Origin: JAGTVG01 sp963699805
GTDB taxonomy: Bacteria > Bacteroidota > Bacteroidia > Cytophagales > Cyclobacteriaceae
Direction of reading: 5' to 3'
DNA: 64,000 nt
Assembly (NCBI GenBank): GCA_963699805.1
Contig: CAVOVH010000015.1
Span: forward strand, 62,001 to 126,000
Shown one piece after another: positions 33,875-43,336 of the stretch; the stretch's first letter is position 1, and the number at the start of each line of letters is the position of its first letter. The notes under the pieces were generated by a model that ran no database searches, was not told the origin of the DNA, and saw only the letters and a list, made by a program, of their open reading frames with translations. The position numbers and the translations under genes are program-made.

Positions 33875-36142
33875 TTGAAAGTTTTCATTAATGAAAAAAA
33901 AGTAAAGTTTCACCACTTCTGGTTTCTGTGTTTTATTCTCTTTTTTATTGGACCGATATGGAAAACATTCAGCCAGGAAGCGGAGAACTACCTGGTCATT
34001 CCTGAAATCAGCCATATCGAATTCGACGGCATGCCAGATGAAGCGGAATGGGAGGCTATTGATCCGTTACCGGTAGTCCAATATGAGCCCGATGCTGGAT
34101 CGCCTCCAACGCAAAAAACGGAATTCAGATTTGCACATGATGAAAATTATTTTTATGGTTCCATGAAGGGGTTTGATACTGATTTATCAGGAATTCGCGG
34201 GAATACTTTGTACCGTGACCGGTTATCAGGATCCGACCATTTTGAGATCATGCTCGACACTTACAATGACAATGAAACGGGTTATATTTTTTCAACCACA
34301 CCTACGGCCATCCGGAATGATGCTGCGATCACCAATGACGGCACCGGTGGAACCATAGCCCAGGCGGGATGGTTTAATCGTGATTTTAATACTTTCTGGG
34401 ATGCTAAGGCCCGGGTTACGGAGGAAGGATGGTTTGCTGAGATCAGGATTCCATTTTCAAGCCTTCGTTTTCAGCAAATCAATGGGGAAGTGATCATGGG
34501 CCTTACGGTACAGCGGAAAATAGCCCGCCGCAGTGAACGGATTGTTTATCCGGCCATTCCGCCTATAACCGACTGGGCTTTTTTGCGACCTTCTCTTGCA
34601 CAGAAAATCAAGATCAAAGGAATCAGGAGCAGGAGACAATTTTATGTCACTCCTTATGCATTGGCAGGTGTAACACAGTGGAATAAACTGAACGAAGGAA
34701 GAAATGATTATGATCGGGAAAATGAATTCAAATGGGAGGCAGGAGGGGATATGAAAATTTCACTTACCAATTATCTGACGCTGGACCTGACTTTAAATAC
34801 CGATTTTGCCCAGGCAGAAGCAGATGATCAGCAAGTGAATCTGACAAGATTTTCCCTATTTTATCCAGAAAAAAGACAGTTCTTTCAAGAAAGAGCGGGA
34901 ATATTTGACTTCAAAACCGGAGGATTGAGCAGGCTTTTTTACAGCCGACGCATTGGATTGACGGATCAGAGTGATCTGGTCCCGATTTATGGAGGGGCCA
35001 GGGTGGTTGGCCGCGTGGGTATCTGGGATCTTGGATTCCTGGATATGCAGACAGCTGAGGTAGATTCACTTCCCTCTGAAAACTTCGGTGTACTTAGGAT
35101 GAGACGCCGTGTTTTTAATGAGTTTTCCTATGTGGGGGGGATGTTTACGAGCAGGTTGGGAGACAATGGCGATTATAATGTAGCCTATGGACTGGATGGC
35201 CTGATCAGGTTATTTGGAGATGATTATATGATCGTGAAATATGCACAGACTTTTGATAATAAGCCATACGGGATTGAAAATATCACCGGATTTAACAGTG
35301 CGAGGATTGTTGCGGAATGGCAACGGAGACGACGCCAGGGAGTTGGTTACGACCTGGGTTTCATCTGGTCTGGGGTCAACTATGATCCGGGAATTGGATT
35401 TGTACAGCGAAATGATTTTAAATATGTCACCGGAGATGCCTCATATACATGGTTATATGAAAGCAATGATGCCCGGTTTATATGGCAGAAACTAGGCTTT
35501 ACGGGATTTACCTATGTTCTTAATCAGGACAATTCGGTTCAATCCGCCGAATTTGGCCCGGAGTGGAGTTTCAGCACCCGTACCACTTCTGCCGGATCTG
35601 TTTTAGTGAAAGGTTCTTTTGAAAGTCTTAAAGAAGATTTTTATCTATCCGATTCAGCCTATGTCCCTGTTGGAGATTATTCGTTTTACCGGGTGGCTGC
35701 TTCCTACCGGATGCCTTATGAAAAATTGTTTAATGTGGGTGGAACCGTGGAAGCGGGTACTTTTTATGACGGTACACGCTTTTCCTTCGCGTTCAATCCG
35801 GCCTGGTATGTGTCGAAGCACCTGGAATTGACTGCGGAATATTTATATGAAAGAGTTCGTTTCAATGAAAGGAATCAGCAATTTGATGCCCACATTACCC
35901 GGTTACGAATTGGTACCGCCATCAATAATAAAATTTCTACGAATGCCCTGATTCAATATAACAACACATTGGATCTTGTTTCTGCGAATGTCCGGTTCAG
36001 GTATAATTTCAGGGAAGGAAATGATCTATGGATCGTGTACAATGAAGGATTGAATACAACCCCCTATCGCTACACCCCTGAATTACCGCTTTCCGATACC
36101 CGTACAGTACTCATAAAATATACACATACCTTCCATTTATAG
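33875..36142 (+). CDS. CBM9-like / DUF5916 outer-membrane barrel protein
   Basis: A 755-residue protein of a common Bacteroidota type. The signal peptide KFHHFWFLCFILFFIGPIWKTFSQ precedes a CBM9-like domain (about residues 45-225, with FDGMPDEAEWEAI, FRFAHDENYFY and MLDTYNDNETGYIF), and then the DUF5916 region, a predicted beta-barrel (residues about 240-755) ending with aromatic TVLIKYTHTFHL, like outer-membrane proteins. Family role unknown, perhaps glycan binding or transport. There is no in-frame ATG before residue 53 and a TAG lies 30 bases upstream of the TTG at 33875, so the start is TTG (or the ATT at 33887). Confidence 0.85.
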   Translation: MKVFINEKKVKFHHFWFLCFILFFIGPIWKTFSQEAENYLVIPEISHIEFDGMPDEAEWEAIDPLPVVQYEPDAGSPPTQKTEFRFAHDENYFYGSMKGFDTDLSGIRGNTLYRDRLSGSDHFEIMLDTYNDNETGYIFSTTPTAIRNDAAITNDGTGGTIAQAGWFNRDFNTFWDAKARVTEEGWFAEIRIPFSSLRFQQINGEVIMGLTVQRKIARRSERIVYPAIPPITDWAFLRPSLAQKIKIKGIRSRRQFYVTPYALAGVTQWNKLNEGRNDYDRENEFKWEAGGDMKISLTNYLTLDLTLNTDFAQAEADDQQVNLTRFSLFYPEKRQFFQERAGIFDFKTGGLSRLFYSRRIGLTDQSDLVPIYGGARVVGRVGIWDLGFLDMQTAEVDSLPSENFGVLRMRRRVFNEFSYVGGMFTSRLGDNGDYNVAYGLDGLIRLFGDDYMIVKYAQTFDNKPYGIENITGFNSARIVAEWQRRRRQGVGYDLGFIWSGVNYDPGIGFVQRNDFKYVTGDASYTWLYESNDARFIWQKLGFTGFTYVLNQDNSVQSAEFGPEWSFSTRTTSAGSVLVKGSFESLKEDFYLSDSAYVPVGDYSFYRVAASYRMPYEKLFNVGGTVEAGTFYDGTRFSFAFNPAWYVSKHLELTAEYLYERVRFNERNQQFDAHITRLRIGTAINNKISTNALIQYNNTLDLVSANVRFRYNFREGNDLWIVYNEGLNTTPYRYTPELPLSDTRTVLIKYTHTFHL

Positions 36143-36251
36143 AGGTGAATCAATAGAAAATTGAATTTATGCCAGTGTATTATTCCAGAATCAGGACTTA
36201 GCATTTTTGGATACAAAATGAAGAATGAACACAAAAGGGATATGATAAAGA

Positions 36252-36434
36252 TTATTTTTTGTTTTTCTTTTTCATGCTTTTGATCTGTTCAGTATCCCGG
36301 TCAGGATGATCATACTGTTGTTTATTATAATATTTCTGTTTCTTTCTGCCTTCCCGGGTTTTATATTGGGGTTTGGGACCACAGGAAGAAAAAACAAATC
36401 CAACAATAAAAATGATGATCCAGATTCTCCTCAT
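36252..36434 (-). CDS. Small basic lipoprotein
   Basis: A 60-residue lipoprotein: a hydrophobic leader (IIIFIVGFVF), a lipobox SSCG with Cys about residue 18, then a short, lysine-rich hydrophilic tail (KPQYKTREGRKKQKYYNKQQY and so on). This pattern is common among small Bacteroidota lipoproteins of unknown function. It starts with ATG and has a plausible promoter upstream (36460-36493). It is convergent with the DUF5916 gene. Confidence 0.7.
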   Translation of the reverse strand: MRRIWIIIFIVGFVFSSCGPKPQYKTREGRKKQKYYNKQQYDHPDRDTEQIKSMKKKNKK

Positions 36435-36459
36435 ATATGAAAAGTCTTTTATTGTAAAA

Positions 36460-36493
36460 CAAAATTATTGAATAAATATTACATATCATCAAA
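36460..36493 (-). promoter_or_regulatory. Candidate Bacteroidota-type promoter
   Basis: On the minus strand TTTG (36490-36493) and TAATTTTG (36460-36467) are separated by 22 bases; the -7 element fits TAnnTTTG exactly but the spacer is slightly long. It lies 25 bases before the ATG of the small lipoprotein. Confidence 0.35.
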
Positions 36494-36716
36494 ATTACTT
36501 CCCCCAAAATCAGTAACAGAAATCCCAAATCTAATTTGTGTAGATGTTATTTGGACCTGAGAAAATATCCAGATCAGTATTTTACTTCACAAGAAATTTT
36601 AGGAAGGAAGATTTAAGGGAAAATGTTTAACTTTATCCAGTTTAATTATGGATTCGGATAGATCTTCAGATAAATTCTCAGGATCAATTATCCGGGAATT
36701 AATAAAACCTTAGATC

Positions 36717-38240
36717 ATGAAAATTTTTTTAATCTACGTTCGTGACGAAGATTATTATCAGTTGTTGCCGGATAAATTCGCCCGACAGGATGATGGAAAG
36801 GTACGTATCATGGCTTTTCCACCTCTGGGAATACAAACATTGGCTCCAGTACTGAGGCAATACGGCCATGAGGTCATATTGTTTGATACCTGCCATCCGG
36901 AAATGAAGAAGGAAAATATCGCAAACGATATCAATGAGCAGAAACCTGATCTGATCGCTCTTTCCTTCCTGTCTACCACATCATACAAGTATATGAAACA
37001 GGTAGCCGGATTCCTTAAATCCTCTGCACCTGAGATCCCTATCATTGCAGGGGGGCCCTTTGCGACCAAAAATGCCGAACTGATTTTAATGGATTGTGAT
37101 TTTGTTGATTACATCGGTATTGGGGAAGGGGAGGAACTGATGCCTGATTTCCTGGAGAACATGACTCAACCTCAGCAGGTTAAAGGGCTTGTTTATAGAC
37201 AAAATGGCAAAGTCATCAGAAACCCTGACAGGCCCATGATCCAGGATCTCGACCAGTTCCCATATCCGGATCGCAAAAGTCTGCCCATCGAATACATTGA
37301 ATCCTTACCCCTGGAAGTACCCGCTGTCCTGTCACTGGAAAAATTCTGTACCATCCAGACCTCCAGGGGATGTCCGTATACTTGCATCTATTGTGATATA
37401 CCTTTATTGAGCGGGGGAAAGTGGAGAAGCAGATCTCCTGAACATGTACTCGGAGAAATGAAAGAGCTGAATGAAGCCGGATACAGATCGATATATTTGA
37501 CTGATGATCATTTTTTACAGAAAAGGAAACGCATCCAGGCCATTTGTGAAGGAATTATTGAGAACGATTTCAAGTTTACCTGGGGATGTGAAGGAAGGGT
37601 TGATTCTGTGGCGGTGAGTGAATTTCCCTTATTGAAAAAGGCCCATTGCACAATGCTTGCATTCGGAGTGGAAGCTGGAACCCAGAAAATCCTTGACCGG
37701 CTCAAAAAAAGGCAGAAACTGGATCAGATTGAATATGCCATCAATGAAGCCAAAAAAAGCGGCATCGACACCATACATGGATTTTTCCTGGTAGGAGCCC
37801 CTGACGAAACAGAAGAAGATATAATGGAAAGTTTCCGGTTTGCTGCCCGGCTGAAGATCGATACTTTCGGTTTTAACCGTTTAAGTGTATACCGGGGCAC
37901 TCCTTTATGGCAGGAATATGTGGAAAGGGGGATCATCGATGATGTGAAAGACTGGAACAAATGGTTCCGGGCCTGCCATATTGATCCGACCGTATTATCT
38001 TGTAAGGAGGTGCACCGGGTAAGAAGTGCCGGATATAAACATTTATTTAAATACCGGTTAATCCACCGGCCATGGCAAACATTGGGCCTCATCCGTAAAT
38101 TCAGCCGGTATATGACATGGAGGGATCTTATGAAGCTCATATTGAGCCCATTCCGAAAGAAAAAGATCACCGAAAAACCGGATTTACCCGAACAGATGGT
38201 CAAAAAAGGATTGGAAGAACCGGTCAGATTATCTGCCTAA
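36717..38240 (+). CDS. B12-binding radical SAM protein
   Basis: A 507-residue radical SAM enzyme with an N-terminal cobalamin-binding-type Rossmann domain (about residues 25-145; GIQTLAPVLRQYGHEVILFD and IAGGPFAT) and a radical SAM barrel. The iron-sulfur motif C-x3-C-x2-C is CPYTCIYC (Cys219, 223, 226), followed by the GGKWRSRSPEHVL segment and GVEAGTQ/LRKR-like features. The B12 part lacks a DxHxxG motif, as in BchE-type proteins that bind cobalamin base-off without it. Such proteins include methyltransferases and cyclases for lipids, pigments or peptides; nothing nearby tells which. It stands alone and ends at a strong terminator. Confidence 0.85.
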   Translation: MKIFLIYVRDEDYYQLLPDKFARQDDGKVRIMAFPPLGIQTLAPVLRQYGHEVILFDTCHPEMKKENIANDINEQKPDLIALSFLSTTSYKYMKQVAGFLKSSAPEIPIIAGGPFATKNAELILMDCDFVDYIGIGEGEELMPDFLENMTQPQQVKGLVYRQNGKVIRNPDRPMIQDLDQFPYPDRKSLPIEYIESLPLEVPAVLSLEKFCTIQTSRGCPYTCIYCDIPLLSGGKWRSRSPEHVLGEMKELNEAGYRSIYLTDDHFLQKRKRIQAICEGIIENDFKFTWGCEGRVDSVAVSEFPLLKKAHCTMLAFGVEAGTQKILDRLKKRQKLDQIEYAINEAKKSGIDTIHGFFLVGAPDETEEDIMESFRFAARLKIDTFGFNRLSVYRGTPLWQEYVERGIIDDVKDWNKWFRACHIDPTVLSCKEVHRVRSAGYKHLFKYRLIHRPWQTLGLIRKFSRYMTWRDLMKLILSPFRKKKITEKPDLPEQMVKKGLEEPVRLSA

Positions 38241-38282
38241 TCAGGAATCCTGCAGGCTAAGGATGTAATCAAGAAAAAAGAA

Positions 38283-38323
38283 AAAGGCTTGTAAAATAGA
38301 ATCAATCTGATTTACAAGCCTTT
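38283..38323. terminator. Bidirectional intrinsic terminator
   Basis: A perfect 13-base inverted repeat, AAAGGCTTGTAAA at 38283-38295 and TTTACAAGCCTTT at 38311-38323, with a 15-base loop. It lies between the convergent radical SAM and OM barrel genes. Confidence 0.88.
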
Positions 38324-38341
38324 ATTTATTTTGGAAAAATA

Positions 38342-38860
38342 TTAGAAATTAAATCCAAGTGCAATGGTCACATTGGGAAGAAAACCCTGGTATGAGGTGG
38401 TTGTCTCAGATTCGCTCGCGAACTGGTAAATAGGACCAACACCCAGATCAAGGCATAATCCGCTGTTCCATACCCACTGGTATCCCAGCATGGCCCCCAC
38501 TCCAAAAGCAGTAACACTTACATCAGTTTCTTTTTCAGTAATTGAATTAAAAGAAACCTGTGGTCCAATGTAGAATCCTTCCGGGGCGGATTTGGTTCTT
38601 GATGTCAGGAAGAACTGATATCCAGCTCTGGCACCGAATCCTGAAACATCAGTTCCAAAAATCCTGTACCAGTAATTTGCTCCGATCTGTACGGCATGTG
38701 CTTTTCCCAGTGCCCGCTGATAAGACATGTTAAAGTTTCCAAAAGCCAGCGCGATCGGGTTTAACTTGATGACATTGGGCAAATTTTCTCCAGCATCCTG
38801 TGCATAACTTTGAAAAATTACGGCCATACTTAAGCCAAAAACAAACAAAAATTTTTTCAT
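38342..38860 (-). CDS. Small outer-membrane beta-barrel protein
   Basis: About 172 residues from the ATG at 38860 (MKKFLFVFGLSMAV leader ending SYAQ); an upstream start at 38872 would add four residues before the leader. The mature part alternates aromatic, strand-forming stretches (FNMSYQRAL, AVQIGANYWYRIFG, ARAGYQFFLTSR, GFYIGPQVSFN) and ends with LPNVTIALGFNF, an aromatic C-terminus like that of outer-membrane barrels. It is probably an eight-stranded porin-like protein of unknown function. It ends at the shared terminator. Confidence 0.75.
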   Translation of the reverse strand: MKKFLFVFGLSMAVIFQSYAQDAGENLPNVIKLNPIALAFGNFNMSYQRALGKAHAVQIGANYWYRIFGTDVSGFGARAGYQFFLTSRTKSAPEGFYIGPQVSFNSITEKETDVSVTAFGVGAMLGYQWVWNSGLCLDLGVGPIYQFASESETTTSYQGFLPNVTIALGFNF

Positions 38861-39387
38861 GACTGTTAACATTATGTTTTAAATTAATTTTTAGGATTAT
38901 TAATTGATAAGGATCAACACAGCTGAATTATTGTTTTTCATACACCTGCTGATATTGAGTCCATTAGATCAATAATCAGGTATTAATACTTTAATTGACC
39001 AAAAGGTTAGCGGGAAAATATAAAAAAAATACAATTAATTGGCTTTCAATCAAATCTCTATACAAATCCAAGGTCGAAAAATGAATGCAAATAATTGAAA
39101 ATCAGGAAATTAAGTAAAGATGTGCATGGATAATCCTATCCCAGGTAATCCTATAAAAATAATTTAATTCATATAGATGGCAATGATCTCATGATCCCCT
39201 CCATCACCCTGAAGATTAAAATCTAACCTGTTTATGGCGGGTATATTGAAGGGGTAAATTTTCGTGACCGCAAATGCAATGGGGAAATTTACAGGCATAA
39301 ATTATATTTTCTGAAAAAATGGATCTGTGGACAGAAAGAAATGAAAAAGCCCCAATAAGGGGTTTTTTCATCGAATGATCATCAAAA
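38861..39387. other. Intergenic region, no gene seen
   Basis: A 527-base AT-rich gap between the divergent barrel gene on the right-to-left strand and the next leftward gene. It presumably holds the promoter of the barrel gene (TTG and TAAAAATT elements about 45 bases upstream, weak match). The terminator of the next gene is at 39344-39368. No reading frame here is convincing. Confidence 0.45.
39344..39368 (-). terminator. Intrinsic terminator
   Basis: AAAAAGCCCC-AATAA-GGGGTTTTTT forms a short GC stem with A/T tracts. It is 20 bases beyond the stop of the leftward gene at 39388 and ends its transcript, running leftwards. Confidence 0.7.
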
Positions 39388-40128
39388 TTATTCTTGCTCT
39401 GAACTCAGCGCAGGCATTAATTCCATCATTTCTTCCTGTGTATCATCTGTATAATCGATGATACCCTCCATAAAATCACGCCAGGAATTATCTCCATAGA
39501 TCTCCTCATACTTTTTACTGAATTCCTGGTTCTTATCCAGATCGGCATATTTCTGATATTGCCAGACGATGGCAGCATCTTTTCCTGTCCCATCATTTGC
39601 CACATTTTCATATAATCCCATGGAATTACTGAATTTGTTGGTTTCATAATTCTTCATGATGGACGTCATGAGATGTTTAAACTCGTCCCATTTCTCTCTC
39701 TTAACATCAATATACAGAATCCACATAACCTTGGGGGTAAAATTTTCAGGTTGATAGGAGAAGCCATCCATCAACCGCCAGTAACCTCCATCGGATACAT
39801 CAGCAATATGCGGCATCACATTGTCACGCCAGTCCTCATCATGTCCACCACCGGCAGGACGATTATCCAGATCCGTGAAAGTACAGGGTCCCATGAACCA
39901 CACCATACCTCCCGAACGGGGCCCGGTCGTTACACTCCATACACTGGCCCTGTAGGGATCCTGGGAATGGAACTTGTCGTTGTGTGTTTTCATGTTTTCT
40001 CCCAGCTCCTTCAGATTGTCTGTTTTGGGTTTCAGATAGATGGATTCCCACATGATATAATCAGTTTGCCCATAAGACAGGCCTGCAATGGCGATCAGGA
40101 TCACGGTTAATAACATAGGTTTTTTCAT
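39388..40128 (-). CDS. Exported protein with two related alpha/beta domains
   Basis: A 246-residue exported protein (leader MKKPMLLTVILIAIAGLSYGQ). Two halves have similar patterns: residues about 24-90 (IMWESIYLKPKTDNLKELGE..SVWSVTT, MVWFMGP) and 130-215 (VMWILYIDVKREKWDEFKHL..AIVWQYQKYADLD), each resembling the ferredoxin-like strand-helix-strand unit of NIPSNAP/dimeric alpha-beta barrel proteins. No motif identifies a function. It has a good promoter match at 40151-40182 and a terminator at its end, so it is a single-gene unit. Confidence 0.65.
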   Translation of the reverse strand: MKKPMLLTVILIAIAGLSYGQTDYIMWESIYLKPKTDNLKELGENMKTHNDKFHSQDPYRASVWSVTTGPRSGGMVWFMGPCTFTDLDNRPAGGGHDEDWRDNVMPHIADVSDGGYWRLMDGFSYQPENFTPKVMWILYIDVKREKWDEFKHLMTSIMKNYETNKFSNSMGLYENVANDGTGKDAAIVWQYQKYADLDKNQEFSKKYEEIYGDNSWRDFMEGIIDYTDDTQEEMMELMPALSSEQE

Positions 40129-40150
40129 AGTAGTAATTTTTGGTCAAGCT

Positions 40151-40182
40151 CGAAATGTAGAAATAAAAAAAACGCAAACAAA
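40151..40182 (-). promoter_or_regulatory. Bacteroidota-type promoter
   Basis: On the minus strand TTTG (40179-40182), exactly 19 bases, then TACATTTCG (40151-40159): only one base differs from TTTG-N19-TAnnTTTG. The -7 element ends 22 bases before the ATG of the exported protein at 40128, allowing a leader of normal length. Confidence 0.6.
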
Positions 40183-40495
40183 AATTTTTTTAATTTATAA
40201 TTTTTAAAATTTTTCATGTAGAATAATATAAAATATATAATGCAGCCAGGTTTGCATTAATCGAAGAAATATTTCCAGGTCGAACAATATTTCCAATTTA
40301 TTTTATTTCTCTTCAACAGGTTTGTTGATTGTATCATATATTATAGTTCCTGCATGCAACATTTGTTCCTGTTTCTGCAATATGATTTATATTGACGTAA
40401 AAAGTTATTTTATAATTTTAATTTTACTGACAGGAAAGTATTCTGAGTAAAGAAAAAAATATCTCCATGAGTTAGGAACAACATTTAACAACAAG
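40183..40495. other. Intergenic region, no gene seen
   Basis: 313 AT-rich bases between the divergent promoter at 40151-40182 and the DUF418 remnant. I looked for the missing N-terminal half of DUF418 here and did not recognise it. Confidence 0.45.
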
Positions 40496-41228
40496 ATGGG
40501 CCCGATTTTCAACTTTGCAGGGAAAGATCATAAACCTGATCCAGAAACCATACAGAGTAAATTCGATGACATGCATAAGGATTATTTTTCCATTGTCAAG
40601 ACATTGGCTCCCATCAATTCACGATTTCAGTTATCTTTTGCTTACCGATATGATGTTTGGGATATGTTAAGCATGATGTTGATTGGCATTGCCCTTTTCA
40701 GATGGAGTATTTTTACCGCCGAGAAACCATGCAGACTTTAGTGGTTCATGGTGATCATTGGCTTTCTGATAGGAATACCAACGAATTATTTCGAAACAAG
40801 CCATATCATAAATCATAATTTTGATATGATGGCCTTTTCCGAAGCCGGGAGGACCAATAATGTAGGAAGACTTTTTACCGCCATGGGCCATGTCGGTTTG
40901 GTGATGATCTTCTGTAAATCGGAGATTTTGAACTGGCTTTCTAAGGGATTGGCCGCTATCGGCAAACTGGCCATTTCCAACTACATCATGCTTACCATTA
41001 TCTGCAATATCATTTTTCTTGGTCTTGGATTCAGCATGTTTGGAAAGGTATCAATGGTATTTTGTCGTGTTCGGTATCTGGATCCTACAATTGATCATCA
41101 GTCCGATTTATTTAAAATACTATCGTTTCGGTCCGCTGGAATGGCTCTGGAGACGGTTGATCTATTTGCGTAAGCCTGTCCTGATGGAAAAGTCTGATGG
41201 AAATTCTACAGAATTATCAGGTTCGTAA
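40496..41228 (+). pseudogene. DUF418 membrane protein remnant (stop and frameshift)
   Basis: C-terminal part of a DUF418 membrane protein, clearly broken. The readable sequence begins MGPIFNFAG, passes LSMMLIGIALFRW, then meets an in-frame TAG at 40739-40741. Reading on in the same frame gives MVIIGFLIGIPTNYFE, GRTNNVGRLFTAMGHVGLVMIF, LAAIGKLAISNYIMLTI and FLGLGFSMFGK; the frame then shifts by one near 41045, and the other frame continues YQWYFVVFGIWILQLIIS, FGPLEWLWRRLIYLRKP. The last motif (FGPLEWLWR-LTY type) and the GRLALSNY-like motif define DUF418. Intact members are about 400 residues with eight or more helices, so the first third or more is also missing. It is an inactive gene. Confidence 0.85.
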
Positions 41229-41422
41229 ATGCGTTTAAATGGTTAATATGATCCTAAGAAGTATCAAAAGCTTTAATTCGTCATTCCTGTGATGGCAGAA
41301 ATCTTAAAACAGTTAATATTCAGCACGGTAAGATCTCCAGCGGAAACCTGAGAATGACGTTTACTGACTTTTGATATTCTTTCAGGATTAATCTTTTATT
41401 TAATATAATTCCTGTATTATGA

Positions 41423-42511
41423 TCAGAGATTTTCAGTTGACTTGATGATATTACGCAAGTACTCGGCGGCCAGTTTAACCTGTTCATCCACGTAATCCAG
41501 ATTCTCGTATTCATGACTGTCGTTCAGCACTGGGTGGCAAAGTTCAAAAGTAAAATAACCTTCGTAACCGATCTCATTCATCAATTGTATATAGTTTTCA
41601 TAATCCGGAAGGTCCTTGCCGAATTTCGATTCATACATTTTTGGAACTGCCAGACCCTGTTCATTCCTTTCATATTCGCCACCGTAATGCGAATGAATCT
41701 GTAGATCACCTACAGTCCTGACCGCATTTGATACCCATTCCTTATCATGACGGGTCATGATGGGTGCATCCAGTGAAATTTTCAGCCAGGGGGAATTGAT
41801 TTCTTTTACCATGTCATAACAATCCTTCCAGTGCCTGAATAAAGGTTCATGATTTTGAAGTGCCATCACAACTCCAAATTCTTCACCAAAAGCGGCTGCT
41901 TCCTTCATACCTTCCTTTACATAATTCCATCTCTCAATCCAGGTTGCATAAGGATATTGCCGTTGAAAATCATAAAAGTCACCACGGACCAGGTCATAGG
42001 TACCAACCCCATTGTGTATGGGTACTCCCGGCCAGGCAGCGAATAAACGAACGATCGGAGAACCCAGATCCCTGGCAAGCCTGGCGGTTTCTTTTACCAT
42101 CAATAACTGGCATTCACGATGTTCCGGGATCGGACTTGAAAAATCATTGTTGGCAGCAACACAGGGGATCTCCAATCCATTTTTTGCCAGCAGATTTCTC
42201 CATTCGTCCCGTTTTTTCACTGGGATATCCATTGGATTCCCCAACGGCCGTTTATTGTCAAGCTCAATTCCATCATATCCGTATTCTTTGGCCTTATTAA
42301 TAATTTCTTCAAAGGAAAGGGCAGGGCCATCATACCAGATACCCAGATAGGTAATGGTATAAAGTCCCAGTTTAATTTTTCCTTTGGCAGAAGTACGCTT
42401 TTTGGGAGAATGACTTGAAAAAGCATTGGATCCTGCCTGAACTGCCTGAGTGCCCATCATGGAAATGCCAGCAGCCAAACTTGATTTTTGGATAAAATCT
42501 CTTCTTTTCAT
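41423..42511 (-). CDS. Exported xylose-isomerase-like TIM barrel
   Basis: Third exported sugar isomerase/epimerase-type TIM barrel in this window, 362 residues. Leader KRRDFIQKSSLAAGISMMG is twin-arginine-like and ends at VQAGS. Barrel features: IKLGLYTITYLG, GYDGIELDNKRPLGNP, VAANNDFS, SPIVRLFAAWPG, VVMALQNHEPLF (metal His), WLKISLDAPIM and the closing GYEGYFTFELCHP, which supplies the last metal-site Glu and His. It resembles periplasmic homologues found with glycan-degradation genes; the substrate is not known. It stands alone on the minus strand. Confidence 0.78.
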   Translation of the reverse strand: MKRRDFIQKSSLAAGISMMGTQAVQAGSNAFSSHSPKKRTSAKGKIKLGLYTITYLGIWYDGPALSFEEIINKAKEYGYDGIELDNKRPLGNPMDIPVKKRDEWRNLLAKNGLEIPCVAANNDFSSPIPEHRECQLLMVKETARLARDLGSPIVRLFAAWPGVPIHNGVGTYDLVRGDFYDFQRQYPYATWIERWNYVKEGMKEAAAFGEEFGVVMALQNHEPLFRHWKDCYDMVKEINSPWLKISLDAPIMTRHDKEWVSNAVRTVGDLQIHSHYGGEYERNEQGLAVPKMYESKFGKDLPDYENYIQLMNEIGYEGYFTFELCHPVLNDSHEYENLDYVDEQVKLAAEYLRNIIKSTENL

Positions 42512-42802
42512 GATTATAAATTAAAAATTCTTGTTTTTGGATCTAAGTTAGATGTTATGAAAAATTACCGATAATCAATCCTAATAAAAAATCGGAATGA
42601 AATTTATCCGATACGTATCATGTAATTTAAAAATACAATTTTTAACAACCCTTTTCAAAGAGTAGACCAGATAAAATTACTTAGAAAAGAGAAAGGCTTT
42701 TTCTTTATGATATCGTATCCTTTAAAAAAATAGTAATGATAAAGGATGATCCAACACATGAATCCTAGGGGGATATTAACATAAGTAGTATGATATGAAA
42801 AA

Positions 42803-43336
42803 TTATTTATTCAGCAGCATATCCACCTCAATGATCATTTCCTCATCAATACCATCTTCATTGAAGTCATCAGATTCACTTTGGGTCATATTTACATGCA
42901 TTGAAGAGGAGGTCAATGAAACGATATTGATGAGTTGTTCATAAGACATACTTTCATCCATTATGAGGGTTTTCCCATCGCTGCTCCTACTCCAGGTCCC
43001 ATCACTTATATCCCCACCCATATTCGCCTCATAGGTTTTGTTTTCCTTGAACTCTATGGTCCCAGCGTAATATTGAAGCAGGCTGGCATCAATCAGATCC
43101 TGCCAGGCTTCGGCTTCTGATTGGGACAACCCCAGCTCATCGATCAGATACTGGATCAGGGATTTATTATCAATGGATAATTCCAATGTAAAAGAAGAGA
43201 TGGTCCATTTTCCGATCAGATTCGCCTATTCCTCATCTTTATGTTTATCACATCCGGAGATCATTGGAAACAGAAGAACCAAGATGAATAAGAGGCTGAG
43301 GTTTAAGCCGGTGCGAAAAAAGTTCAGTTTTTTCAT
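42803..43336 (-). pseudogene. Lipocalin-like lipoprotein with one in-frame TAG
   Basis: A 177-codon gene read from the ATG at 43336: leader MKKLNFFRTGLNLSLLFIL, a lipobox (MISGC, Cys about residue 29), then DKHKDEE, and a TAG at 43226-43228. Past the TAG the frame goes on without interruption as ANLIGKWTISSFTLELSIDNK and continues to 42803 (YYAGTIEFKENKTYEANMGGDISDGTWS), which is the usual lipocalin-like lipoprotein layout with its LIGKW motif. So one nonsense change (for example from CAG, AAG or GAG) separates leader from domain. It may be a recent pseudogene, a sequencing error, or a suppressed stop. Confidence 0.8.
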
